NCBI GenBank assembly: GCA_025054735.1
Contig: JANWZG010000134.1
Coordinates: forward strand, 1-9,163
Length of the DNA stretch: 9,163 bases
Reading direction: 5' to 3'
Source: Cyanobacteriota bacterium
Lineage (GTDB): Bacteria > Cyanobacteriota > Cyanobacteriia > SKYG9
Shown piece by piece: positions 1-6,537 of the stretch; position 1 is the stretch's first letter, and each line of letters starts with the position of its first letter. Below the pieces are notes generated by a model. That model made no database searches and was not told the origin of the DNA. It was given only the letters and a program-made list of their open reading frames with translations. A program made the position numbers and the translations under genes.

Positions 1-447
1 GAACTTAAAGTCTTCCTCTAGTTCAGCAACTGTTACATCAAAAAAGACAATCTTTTCTGGCAGGATGTCGTGATACATAATCACAGGTACCTTTGCCGAT
101 CGAGCATATTCATTAATTTCAGTAGAACTGCCCGCACTCACCAGCGCCAAAAAACTAGGCACGAGTTGCTCAGCCAGGAACTGCAAGCCAACTTTGGGCA
201 AGGTTGCCCAACTGGTAATCTCCACCAGGCTGCCTGTCAACTGTGCAGGAAAAGGCATAGTAGTTGTTTCCTGGGTGCAGAGTTGCCCTAAATCTAGTTT
301 ATTCCCCTTCTCATCCCTATCCCAGACCGACGGCAAATCTAAAGGGTTAGAGCTGTTAGATGGAATGTCTGTCTGAGCCTTACCCACTGGAGGTAACATC
401 GCTAAACTCATCAAGGAAACCATTAGTGCCGTTTGTAATTTCTGCAT
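1..447 (-). CDS. Probable polysaccharide deacetylase, N-terminal part (cut by the left edge)
   Basis: The frame is open from an ATG at 447 down to base 1, exactly 149 codons, with no stop, so the C-terminal part lies outside the window. The first 25 or so residues look like a Sec signal peptide: Lys at position 3, a hydrophobic core (about 7-20) and a plausible cleavage site after V-G-K-A (about 21-24). A region of about 95 residues with no motif I recognise follows. Residues 120-128 read VPVIMYHDI, the first-strand motif of PgaB/IcaB-like NodB-fold deacetylases, followed by FFDVT and an acidic helix as in those proteins. The catalytic TFDDG and HxxxH motifs that would prove the assignment should lie beyond the edge. 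By family, it would remove acetyl groups from an extracytoplasmic amino sugar polymer. No Shine-Dalgarno sequence precedes the ATG; the start is chosen because it gives the signal peptide. It is transcribed divergently from the transferase gene at 605. Assignment to an exported protein is firmer than the enzymatic call. Confidence 0.6.
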   Translation of the reverse strand, partial: MQKLQTALMVSLMSLAMLPPVGKAQTDIPSNSSNPLDLPSVWDRDEKGNKLDLGQLCTQETTTMPFPAQLTGSLVEITSWATLPKVGLQFLAEQLVPSFLALVSAGSSTEINEYARSAKVPVIMYHDILPEKIVFFDVTVAELEEDFKF

Positions 448-496
448 AGGTGACTTTAGTGCCAAGAGAAGGGACAGTTACAATACTGAAAGCGTT

Positions 497-510
497 GTAA
501 ACGTGTTTAC
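497..510. promoter_or_regulatory. NtcA-like palindrome GTAN8TAC
   Basis: GTAAACGTGTTTAC has 6-bp inverted arms (GTAAAC/GTTTAC) around a 2-bp centre. It fits GTAN8TAC, the known recognition pattern of NtcA, the Crp-family nitrogen regulator of cyanobacteria. It lies between two divergent genes, 49 bp from the start of the deacetylase-like gene and 94 bp from the start of the transferase gene. The core pattern has only six fixed bases, and about two chance hits are expected in a window this size. Its position and extended symmetry are what make it worth listing. Binding is inferred. Confidence 0.4.
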
Positions 511-542
511 CATCAAAATATCCAAACATCAAAATATCCAAA
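511..542. repeat. Perfect tandem duplication, 2 x 16 bp
   Basis: The unit CATCAAAATATCCAAA occurs twice without mismatch or gap, at 511-526 and 527-542. It starts immediately after the NtcA-like palindrome and lies upstream of the transferase start. Identity of both copies suggests a recent slippage duplication, or else a two-site operator. It adds 16 bp between the palindrome and the candidate -10 at 549-554. Confidence 0.9.
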
Positions 543-548
543 CACTAA

Positions 549-554
549 TAGTAT
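549..554 (+). promoter_or_regulatory. Candidate -10 element for the GST gene
   Basis: TAGTAT fits TAN3T, the -10 form seen in NtcA-activated promoters, and matches 4 of 6 bases of TATAAT. Transcription starting about 7 nt downstream would leave a leader of roughly 40 nt before the ATG at 605. No -35 hexamer is visible at the usual distance, as expected for an activator-dependent promoter, but this also means the call rests on little sequence. Confidence 0.3.
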
Positions 555-593
555 TCGGCTAACGCCAGACTAGCAATACATTAAGGAATGATT

Positions 594-600
594 AAGGTGA
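594..600 (+). promoter_or_regulatory. Ribosome binding site of the GST gene
   Basis: AAGGTGA lies 4 nt upstream of the ATG at 605. Its GGTGA pairs with the anti-Shine-Dalgarno end of 16S rRNA at acceptable spacing. It supports 605 over the internal ATG at codon 17. It is the only clear Shine-Dalgarno sequence before a gene in this window. Confidence 0.6.
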
Positions 601-604
601 CCCC

Positions 605-1810
605 ATGACCCGTGCCCCTCTCAGTTGGACAGAACTCGCAGCCCTCGGAACGATGCAGGTAGATCCTGTCAATGGTGCAACTAATGCTCAATCGTGCCTA
701 CGATTATTTGGTAAGCCTGAAGCTGATGTACGAGTCACTTTATATCGCGATCGTCACGCATGGTGCCCCTACTGCCAAAAGGTTTGGCTGTGGTTAGAGG
801 AAAAGCAAATTCCCTACCAAGTCAAAAAAATTACTATGTTTTGCTATGGTGAAAAAGAAAGCTGGTACAAGCGGAAAGTGCCCTCAGGGATGTTACCGGC
901 GCTCGAACTGGATGGACAGTTGATCACAGAGAGCGATGATATTCTTCTAGCCTTGGAACAGGCATTTGGGCCACTAACCCACAGTATGACTAATCCACGG
1001 GTGCTACCCTTGCGGCGCTTGGAGCGGCTGCTGTTTAGAGCTTGGTGTACTTGGCTGTGCTATCCCACTGTAGTGCCTTGGCAAGAGCAACAACACCGTG
1101 ACCAGTTCATTAACACGGTTGCTCAAGTAGAGGCAGCACTGGCAAATACGCCTGGCCCCTATTTTCTAGAGGATTTTGGCACAGTGGATGTTGTATTTGT
1201 CCCCTACGTGGAGCGCATGAATGCTAGTCTGTATTACTACAAGGGTTATTCGCTGCGAGAGGAAAATGCTCGTCTGGCAGCTTGGTTCGATGCTATGGAA
1301 AGCCGCCCTGCCTATCGTGGAACCCAGAGCGATTTCCATACCCATGTGCATGATTTGCCCCCCCAGATGGGTGGATGCTGGCAAAATAGTGATCCTCAAA
1401 CTCGTATTCATCAACTGCGCGTCGATCGTGGCCCGTGGCTAGGCTTGCCCGATGCTAACTATCCAGAGCCAGAAACCTCGCGAGTGGAGGCTCTACACCG
1501 AGTTGTGAAGCACCACCGCAATATCATCCGTGTGAACCCAGCGGATGACAGCCTGATGGACGAGGCATTGCGCTGTGCGTTGACCTATCTGATTACAGGG
1601 GAAACTTGTACACCCCCAGCAGGGGCCGATCGCGCCCTACGGTATCTGCGCGATCGCATTAGCGTTCCCCGTGATATGTCCATCTATGCTGCTAAGCGGC
1701 TGCGGGAAGCTCTAGAAACCACAGCAGCACTGGTAGGTGATGGGCAAGGAGAGCCAATTCCTACTCAGCATCGTCGAGATCAAGACCCCGCTAACTTTGC
1801 CTTGGTGTAA
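605..1810 (+). CDS. Glutathione S-transferase family protein with CPYC active site and long C-terminal extension
   Basis: This is a 401-residue soluble protein of thioredoxin/GST fold. After an N-terminal arm of about 42 residues, the thioredoxin-like domain (about 43-118) carries a glutaredoxin-type CPYC motif at C54-P-Y-C57, a cis-proline at P98 and the E109-S110 pair that normally holds the gamma-glutamyl group of glutathione. The helical GST-C domain follows (about 130-240), with the T193-x-D195 N-capping motif. The remaining 160 residues (about 241-401) are additional. They begin with H245-T-H-V-H-D and PPQMGGC and contain no domain I can name. A cysteine active site predicts thiol transfer, deglutathionylation or dehydroascorbate-type reduction rather than classical conjugation. 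The architecture resembles what I recall as the iota class of photosynthetic organisms (CPYC plus a C-terminal extension); this subclass call is from memory and less certain than the family. It is single in its direction, convergent with the flotillin gene and 44 bp from its stop. Confidence 0.9.
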   Translation: MTRAPLSWTELAALGTMQVDPVNGATNAQSCLRLFGKPEADVRVTLYRDRHAWCPYCQKVWLWLEEKQIPYQVKKITMFCYGEKESWYKRKVPSGMLPALELDGQLITESDDILLALEQAFGPLTHSMTNPRVLPLRRLERLLFRAWCTWLCYPTVVPWQEQQHRDQFINTVAQVEAALANTPGPYFLEDFGTVDVVFVPYVERMNASLYYYKGYSLREENARLAAWFDAMESRPAYRGTQSDFHTHVHDLPPQMGGCWQNSDPQTRIHQLRVDRGPWLGLPDANYPEPETSRVEALHRVVKHHRNIIRVNPADDSLMDEALRCALTYLITGETCTPPAGADRALRYLRDRISVPRDMSIYAAKRLREALETTAALVGDGQGEPIPTQHRRDQDPANFALV

Positions 1811-1880
1811 CCCTAATGGCGAGCAGCTAAGTACAGGATAATAGTAACCGAGAACTACTCAGCACTAGAACCATTAGGGT
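1810..1880. repeat. Inverted repeat between the convergent GST and flotillin genes
   Basis: ACCCTAATGG at 1810-1819 and its exact complement CCATTAGGGT at 1871-1880 flank 51 bp. The left arm starts on the last base of the transferase stop codon. The right arm lies inside the last codons of the flotillin gene. The match continues imperfectly outward (GGTGT against TCACC). The long loop and lack of a T-run argue against an intrinsic terminator in either direction. It may be a processing or end-protecting structure for both transcripts, or chance. Confidence 0.4.
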
Positions 1881-3780
1881 CACCGTTAGTTTGGACAAAG
1901 CCCTTCAGTTGGTTCACTAGACTACCTAGCTTACCCTCCTCGAGTAGGGTGTTAATTAATGCCAGTCCACTCGTAGATAGTAGCAGCTTGTTGATGTCCT
2001 CTGTACCGTTGCCATTGGCACCAGGGAAGGCATAAATGCGTGTGTCGCCCAGCACGCCAGGTTGTGGGGCAAGGGCAGTAAGGACTTCAGGCAGCTTTTC
2101 TGCCAGTTGTGGCCAGATGGTCTTAATGACTTCAGCAGTAAGGTTGGCATTGCTAATGATGTTGCGGGCAGCTAACTGAGCCTGGATGCCCTCTGCTTCT
2201 GCTAGGGCTTTGTCGCGGTTGGCCTCAGCTAGGGTACGGATGGCCTCGGCTTCTAGTTCAGCGGCCTGCTTAGCGATTTCTGCCTGTCGCTTACGCCGGA
2301 ACGCATCAATCTCTACCACGTTTTGCTCACCAATGCGGCGCTCTTCTGCTTCTCGCTGGGCGGCAATCACTGCTAGTTGGCGCTGTCGTTCTGCTACTTC
2401 TACCTCAGTAGCAGTTGTCACTGCTGACTCTGCCTTAGCTCGCTGTGCTTCTGCCTGGAAGCTCTCTTTGCGCTTAGTGGCAATGGCGATCGCCACATCC
2501 TCTTGGGCAATGCGCGCTAACCGTTCCGACTCAGCAATTTGCACCTGAGCATCAAGGCGACTGGCTTCCACCGTGCGCTGACGAGTGATTTCTGCCACCT
2601 CTGCTTCCTGTTGTTGCAACGCTTGGGCCACCTTCAGTTGCTTGTTGCGCTCCTCTAGCTCAATATCAGCATCAATCTGACTCTGGCGAATGCCCAACCG
2701 CTTGCGGATTTCTTCCTCCTCCACAGCCTTTTCTTGAAGGATCTTTGCCCGCTGGGTAGCAGCAGCTTCCTTAGCCTTTGCCTCTTCAATTTCCCGTTCT
2801 CGCTGGGCTTTCATCGCCTCTACTTGCAGTTGCTGATCAAGACGGGCACTTTCTTTTTCTTGCTGAATGCTAAGGGAGCGCTTTTCAGCATCTAGTTCTT
2901 TTTGCTCGATCGTCACTTGAGTTGCCAGTTCCACCTCCCGTTTTTGCTGGATCGATCGCTGAATAGTTTCTGTCCGCAGGCGCACCCCTTGGGCATCAAA
3001 GAAGTTGTTTTGGTCGTAGGTGTCGCTTTCCTGAATCTCAGAAATGGCAATGTTATTCAGAGTCAGCCCTACCTTGGCGAGATCAGGTTGCATAAGATTG
3101 AGCACCTCTTGGGCAAACCCCAGCTTATCTGAGTCAATTTCTGCTAAGCTCTTAGTTTTGGCTGCTGCTCGGATGGCATCATCTGCCCGCTTTTCCAGGG
3201 CATTTTTGATATCGTCGCTGGTGATTTTACCTCCCTGGGAGAGGCGAGCGGCTGCTGTCAACACATCCTCTTGGGACGCATTAATGCAGACGTAGAAGGT
3301 AACACGCATATCTGCCCGTAGGTAGTCTTGAGTGCGCACGGCCAGTTTACCCGCCCGCTCCACGTCGATCGAAATCTCTCGCAATGGCACTCGTGTCAGT
3401 TCATGGAACCCTGGTAGCACCACGCAACCACCGTTAAGAATCACCGTCTTTTTCTTAATGAAAATGCCGCCCGTGCGCACAAAGGCTTCATTGGTGGGTG
3501 TGATTACGTATACGCGGGTATAAGCCCACACACTAGCAAGCAACAACACAATCAGGGTTACGACTAGTCCTGGAAAGACTAGAATGCCACTGGTTTGGGC
3601 CATCATCAAAGATGAAGCATGGGGCTGGGGCAACAGCGAAGGTGCAGTGCTAGCTGTAGTTTTCAAATCACAGCTCGACGGATCTGTCAGCAATTCGGAG
3701 GACGAGTGCAGTTGGCATTGCTCAGGAGTTGGAGAGGCAACTGCGGGAAGGGATTGAATCAGTACAAACCAGAAAAGCAT
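1855..3780 (-). CDS. Flotillin / YqiK-type SPFH-domain membrane protein
   Basis: This 641-residue protein is of the bacterial flotillin family, membrane-anchored oligomeric scaffolds linked to ordered lipid domains and to membrane fluidity and protein organisation. A strong membrane segment spans about 65-88. The SPFH/band 7 domain follows (about 93-265), beginning PTNEAFVRTGG and including GGCVVLPGFHELT as in YqiK. A long Ala/Glu/Gln/Arg-rich coiled coil runs from about 266 to 535 with the EA-repeats typical of flotillins (for example DKALAEAEG). A conserved C-terminal part holds GDTRIYAFPG and STSGLALINTLLEEGKLG. Unusually, about 60 residues precede the membrane segment: a short signal-like stretch (MLFWFVLIQSLPAVA) and a Ser/Pro/Thr-rich part with C22 and C37. 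The ATG at 3780 is the first start after an in-frame TAG. Neither it nor the alternatives M59/M60 (3606, 3603) has a Shine-Dalgarno sequence. No NfeD partner gene is present. The family call is secure; the N-terminus is not. Confidence 0.95.
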   Translation of the reverse strand: MLFWFVLIQSLPAVASPTPEQCQLHSSSELLTDPSSCDLKTTASTAPSLLPQPHASSLMMAQTSGILVFPGLVVTLIVLLLASVWAYTRVYVITPTNEAFVRTGGIFIKKKTVILNGGCVVLPGFHELTRVPLREISIDVERAGKLAVRTQDYLRADMRVTFYVCINASQEDVLTAAARLSQGGKITSDDIKNALEKRADDAIRAAAKTKSLAEIDSDKLGFAQEVLNLMQPDLAKVGLTLNNIAISEIQESDTYDQNNFFDAQGVRLRTETIQRSIQQKREVELATQVTIEQKELDAEKRSLSIQQEKESARLDQQLQVEAMKAQREREIEEAKAKEAAATQRAKILQEKAVEEEEIRKRLGIRQSQIDADIELEERNKQLKVAQALQQQEAEVAEITRQRTVEASRLDAQVQIAESERLARIAQEDVAIAIATKRKESFQAEAQRAKAESAVTTATEVEVAERQRQLAVIAAQREAEERRIGEQNVVEIDAFRRKRQAEIAKQAAELEAEAIRTLAEANRDKALAEAEGIQAQLAARNIISNANLTAEVIKTIWPQLAEKLPEVLTALAPQPGVLGDTRIYAFPGANGNGTEDINKLLLSTSGLALINTLLEEGKLGSLVNQLKGFVQTNGDPNGSSAE

Positions 3781-3786
3781 AGTGAT

Positions 3787-3836
3787 AGCAAGGTAAGGGG
3801 GCTAAATGATCACGAGCTGACACAATATACCTTGCT
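3787..3836. repeat. Inverted repeat in the flotillin leader/promoter region
   Basis: AGCAAGGTA at 3787-3795 and its exact complement TACCTTGCT at 3828-3836 are separated by 32 bp. One arm overlaps the candidate -10 at 3824-3829 and the other lies just upstream of the start codon at 3780. It could be a pair of operator half-sites or a leader hairpin near the start. A perfect 9-bp match at this distance can also arise by chance. Confidence 0.35.
3824..3829 (-). promoter_or_regulatory. Candidate -10 element for the flotillin gene
   Basis: Read on the minus strand this is TATATT, 5 of 6 bases of the consensus, 43 nt before the ATG at 3780. No acceptable -35 hexamer is seen 16-18 bp upstream. The 192-bp gap after the kinase gene leaves room for a promoter of its own, so flotillin may be transcribed independently, but read-through from the kinase gene cannot be excluded because no terminator is visible in the gap. 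Confidence 0.3.
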
Positions 3837-3972
3837 CAGTTTTACACCATAGGATTGTTGATCGTCGCGTTTCTGCCATACTCTGCAACCTATGCAGTAG
3901 TGCCTCTGTATTGTCTCACAGTTTCCCAATCACCAGATTCTCTGACTAGCCGATTCAACAAGAGGCATCAGT

Positions 3973-6114
3973 TCAATAGGGTTTAATCGCCTGAGGTAAA
4001 CGAATTGTAAAGCAGGTTTGATAGGGTTGTGGATGAGATGGCAATGAGTCGAGACCATGCGCCGTTGTAGGACTAGCTCTATCTGCTGGCTTAACCAAGG
4101 GTTGACTCGTGACCTTAATCGTACCTTGCATATAGTCAACCAACCCTTTTACAAGGGCTAACCCTAGCCCTGTCCCTGGAATAACATGATCATTTGCCTT
4201 AGCTCCACGCCAAAATGTTTCAAACACATGGGCCAGTTCATCTTCAGCAATGCCATGCCCCTGGTTGCACAGGGTTATTGTCACCTGTTGGTTTGGTGAC
4301 TCCCCGTCTAGTGAAGCTGTCAATGTAACTTGTGTATTGGAGAAGGCATACTTACCAGCGTTAGTCAGCAGTTCCGTTAGTATCCAGCGGATATTATCAC
4401 GACTGCTCTGGAGATATAGGTGCTGCGGTAAATTAGTTACCAACGATACATTACACGATCGCCATTTGCCTTGGAATTCTGGCACCAAGTCGGTCACAAT
4501 TTCTACCAGATCAATCCAGTCCAGTGGTGCAGTGAATTTCTTTAGCTCTAACTCTTGGAGCATCAGGAGGTTTTGAATCAGCTCAATTTCTCGATCGCAG
4601 CACTGCTCCAAAATATTTACGTAATGGTCATGGCGATCCTTTGCTAAATCCGATCGCCGTAGCATCCGAATTGCCAACCGCATACTAGTTAATGGAGTGC
4701 GTAACTCGTGATTCACCGTCGTGAGAAAACCATCTTTCACTTGGTTTAGGGCCTGCAATTCAGCGACTTGACGGCGGGTGACTTCATACAACTTGGATTG
4801 CACCTCCAAACTGCGACAAAGTTGAGAGGTGCGCTCTTCTACCAATGCCCGCACTTGGCGGAGGGTTTGCAACTGAATGATGGCCGTGCTGACTTGGCTA
4901 CCAACTTGTTCTGCCAGTTTTAGGTCATCCGGCTGCCATGGATAGGAAGTGCTGCGTTGAATCACCAAGAACCCTAGCACAGTTCCACGATGCCCTAGAG
5001 GAACTAACAAAAGGGCAGGGAATCTATCTACTTGCAAAAGGGCATTAGGCACTGCAGAGGGATGTGATGTCAACAGTTCTTGGACATTGGCAACGGCTAT
5101 CACTTCGTAGGGGTTGCTGAAGGCTTGTTGACAGAGCATACAGTCTGCCAACAAGAAGGATGAGGATTCTGAAGGTAGTTGGAGGGCATCCCCATCACTT
5201 CGGCACCACTGAGCCGCCAGCATAATCTGAGTCCCAGATTTACGGGGTTCTTGACTAGAAGATACAGGAAGTAATTCCGGCCTAACTTCTCTGGTTGGTA
5301 CCTCTGAAGCAGATGGGATCAGAGTTAATCGACGGGAAACTAGTTGGTTGAGAGTTGACAGCATCGTATGCTGGGTCAGCAAGGGATCTCCATAGTTAAT
5401 CAACAGCACTAGACCCCGATCTCCACCAAGCAAGTCAGTTACCCCCGCAATCGCCAGTTGCAAAATAGTCGTCAAGTCCAGGGAGCTACGTATGGCTGCG
5501 CTGATTCGATCAAGCAGATTTTGGCGTGCAGTAATAGCCTGAACTTGGTCACGCAGAGTTGCTACTTGATGGACTGTAGCTAGATGTGCAAATGCCATCG
5601 CGATAGGGCTAGCTACCGTAGCCAACCCTTTCACATCTGAACTACTCCAGGGATTAGTACCAAGCCGCAATAACCCAATGAGTCCATTTTCAACACCAGA
5701 CCAGCCTACTTTAACAAGCAAGACAGAGCAACTTGCCAGGCCAGAAGGTAATTGGCTAGACGTAGGCAAGATTTCAATATCCACAACTTGAAACAGGTCT
5801 AACTGTTGCAGATGATGTTGGATTTGGGGATGACTAAGCCAAGTATCTAAGGAAATAGTAGAAATGTTGGGTGACCAGCCATCTCTAAACCAGTAGGTGC
5901 CGCTGGCAAGCTCGCTCACATGGGCAGATATAGCACTGCTGTCTGCTTGAAAACATTCCGCTAGACGACGCGCTATGTCAGACATCTGCTCCACGATCGG
6001 AGCATTAGTTAGCCGTGCAGTCAATTCTGCTGTCAAGTGAAAAGCGTCTGTTAGCACAGGTAAAGATAGATGCCCGTGAATAGGATGGCAACGCAAGTCT
6101 AGCGGCAATGGCAT
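3973..6114 (-). CDS. GAF-domain sensor histidine kinase (soluble)
   Basis: This is a 713-residue two-component sensor kinase without predicted membrane segments, so it should sense a cytoplasmic signal. Two GAF-like regions occupy about 30-180 and 205-412. The second starts LDLTTILQLAIAGVTDLLG and has a long insertion (about 245-335) containing C325-M-L-C328. A helical linker with EERTSQL (about 415-457) leads to the HisKA domain, whose H-box FLTTVNHELRTPLTSM gives H469 as phosphoacceptor. The ATPase domain (about 555-706) has the N-box with N585, a G1 box N617-Q-G-H-G-I in which Asn stands where many kinases have Asp, the F-box FETFWRG and the G2 box G647-T-G-L-G-L. About 25 extra residues follow G2 before the last strand FTIRLPQ. 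All residues needed for autophosphorylation appear present. No bilin-attachment motif was recognised. No response regulator is adjacent, so the partner is unknown. The ATG at 6114 lacks a Shine-Dalgarno sequence. Family call secure; stimulus unknown. Confidence 0.95.
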   Translation of the reverse strand: MPLPLDLRCHPIHGHLSLPVLTDAFHLTAELTARLTNAPIVEQMSDIARRLAECFQADSSAISAHVSELASGTYWFRDGWSPNISTISLDTWLSHPQIQHHLQQLDLFQVVDIEILPTSSQLPSGLASCSVLLVKVGWSGVENGLIGLLRLGTNPWSSSDVKGLATVASPIAMAFAHLATVHQVATLRDQVQAITARQNLLDRISAAIRSSLDLTTILQLAIAGVTDLLGGDRGLVLLINYGDPLLTQHTMLSTLNQLVSRRLTLIPSASEVPTREVRPELLPVSSSQEPRKSGTQIMLAAQWCRSDGDALQLPSESSSFLLADCMLCQQAFSNPYEVIAVANVQELLTSHPSAVPNALLQVDRFPALLLVPLGHRGTVLGFLVIQRSTSYPWQPDDLKLAEQVGSQVSTAIIQLQTLRQVRALVEERTSQLCRSLEVQSKLYEVTRRQVAELQALNQVKDGFLTTVNHELRTPLTSMRLAIRMLRRSDLAKDRHDHYVNILEQCCDREIELIQNLLMLQELELKKFTAPLDWIDLVEIVTDLVPEFQGKWRSCNVSLVTNLPQHLYLQSSRDNIRWILTELLTNAGKYAFSNTQVTLTASLDGESPNQQVTITLCNQGHGIAEDELAHVFETFWRGAKANDHVIPGTGLGLALVKGLVDYMQGTIKVTSQPLVKPADRASPTTAHGLDSLPSHPQPYQTCFTIRLPQAIKPY

Positions 6115-6537
6115 AGGATAACGAAGACGTACAGGGGTTGGAGAAACACTATAATCCCGATCGCTATCCTTTGAGATTACACTGCTATTCCTTCAACTAT
6201 ATCAGTACCATTACGGAATCAACCCGCGTAAACTATTGTATCTGCTTGTGAAATCTCCTGCCTGACAACTCATTGATTAGATGATGGTCTAGATAACTCT
6301 GTGCTCACTCAACCCTACATATCCTCTATGTTCACTATCAACCCATGCGATGTAGCCAGGAAACTGTTACGAGCACTAGGCTGTTGCTGTCATTGTAGTA
6401 AGCCTAATAGTTGCGGCTAATCTTGAGGTTTAGGGAGTAAGTCGTGTAGTACAATCAGCGGTCACCCTATACAGGGGTACTCTAATACAGGTAGACTGAA
6501 GAATAAATGTACGATTATAGAGTCTGCATCATCACCT
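6115..6537. other. 423-bp divergent intergenic region between the histidine kinase gene and sbcC
   Basis: No gene of normal length is present, and no tRNA, riboswitch or terminator was recognised. On the minus strand it holds an extended -10-like sequence for the kinase (6196-6204). Nearer to sbcC it holds a direct repeat of ATACAGG (6469-6475 and 6485-6491) and a weak LexA-like sequence (6476-6489). A 30-codon frame at 6328-6420 on the plus strand ends in a cysteine-rich stretch (ALGCCCHCSKPNSCG) but has no ribosome binding site and is not called as a gene. The length is generous for two promoters, so a small RNA is possible, though nothing specific shows one. Confidence 0.7.
6196..6204 (-). 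promoter_or_regulatory. Candidate extended -10 promoter for the histidine kinase gene
   Basis: On the minus strand this reads TGATATAGT: a TGn extension followed by TATAGT (5 of 6 to TATAAT). A TTGATT hexamer lies 15 bp upstream of TATAGT, slightly closer than usual. It would give a leader of about 75 nt. A second TATAGT-like sequence sits nearer the gene at about 6149-6154, with no -35. Which of them is used cannot be told from sequence. Confidence 0.35.

Noticed and set aside
70..376. Two plus-strand frames opposite the deacetylase-like gene
   Set aside because: They are antisense to a frame with a signal peptide and a MYHDI motif, and their translations are low-complexity with no motif.
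2186..2548. A 120-codon plus-strand frame rich in Ala, Ser and Arg
   Set aside because: It is the antisense shadow of the flotillin coiled coil; its composition simply mirrors the Ala/Glu-rich codons on the other strand.
3781..3972. Rho-independent terminator after the kinase gene
   Set aside because: No GC-rich stem followed by a T-run is present on the minus strand in this gap.
6115..6537. tRNA or riboswitch in the long divergent gap
   Set aside because: No T-loop-like GTTCRA motif, no paired arms of tRNA size and no known riboswitch core were seen; the short inverted repeats found have only 6-bp stems.
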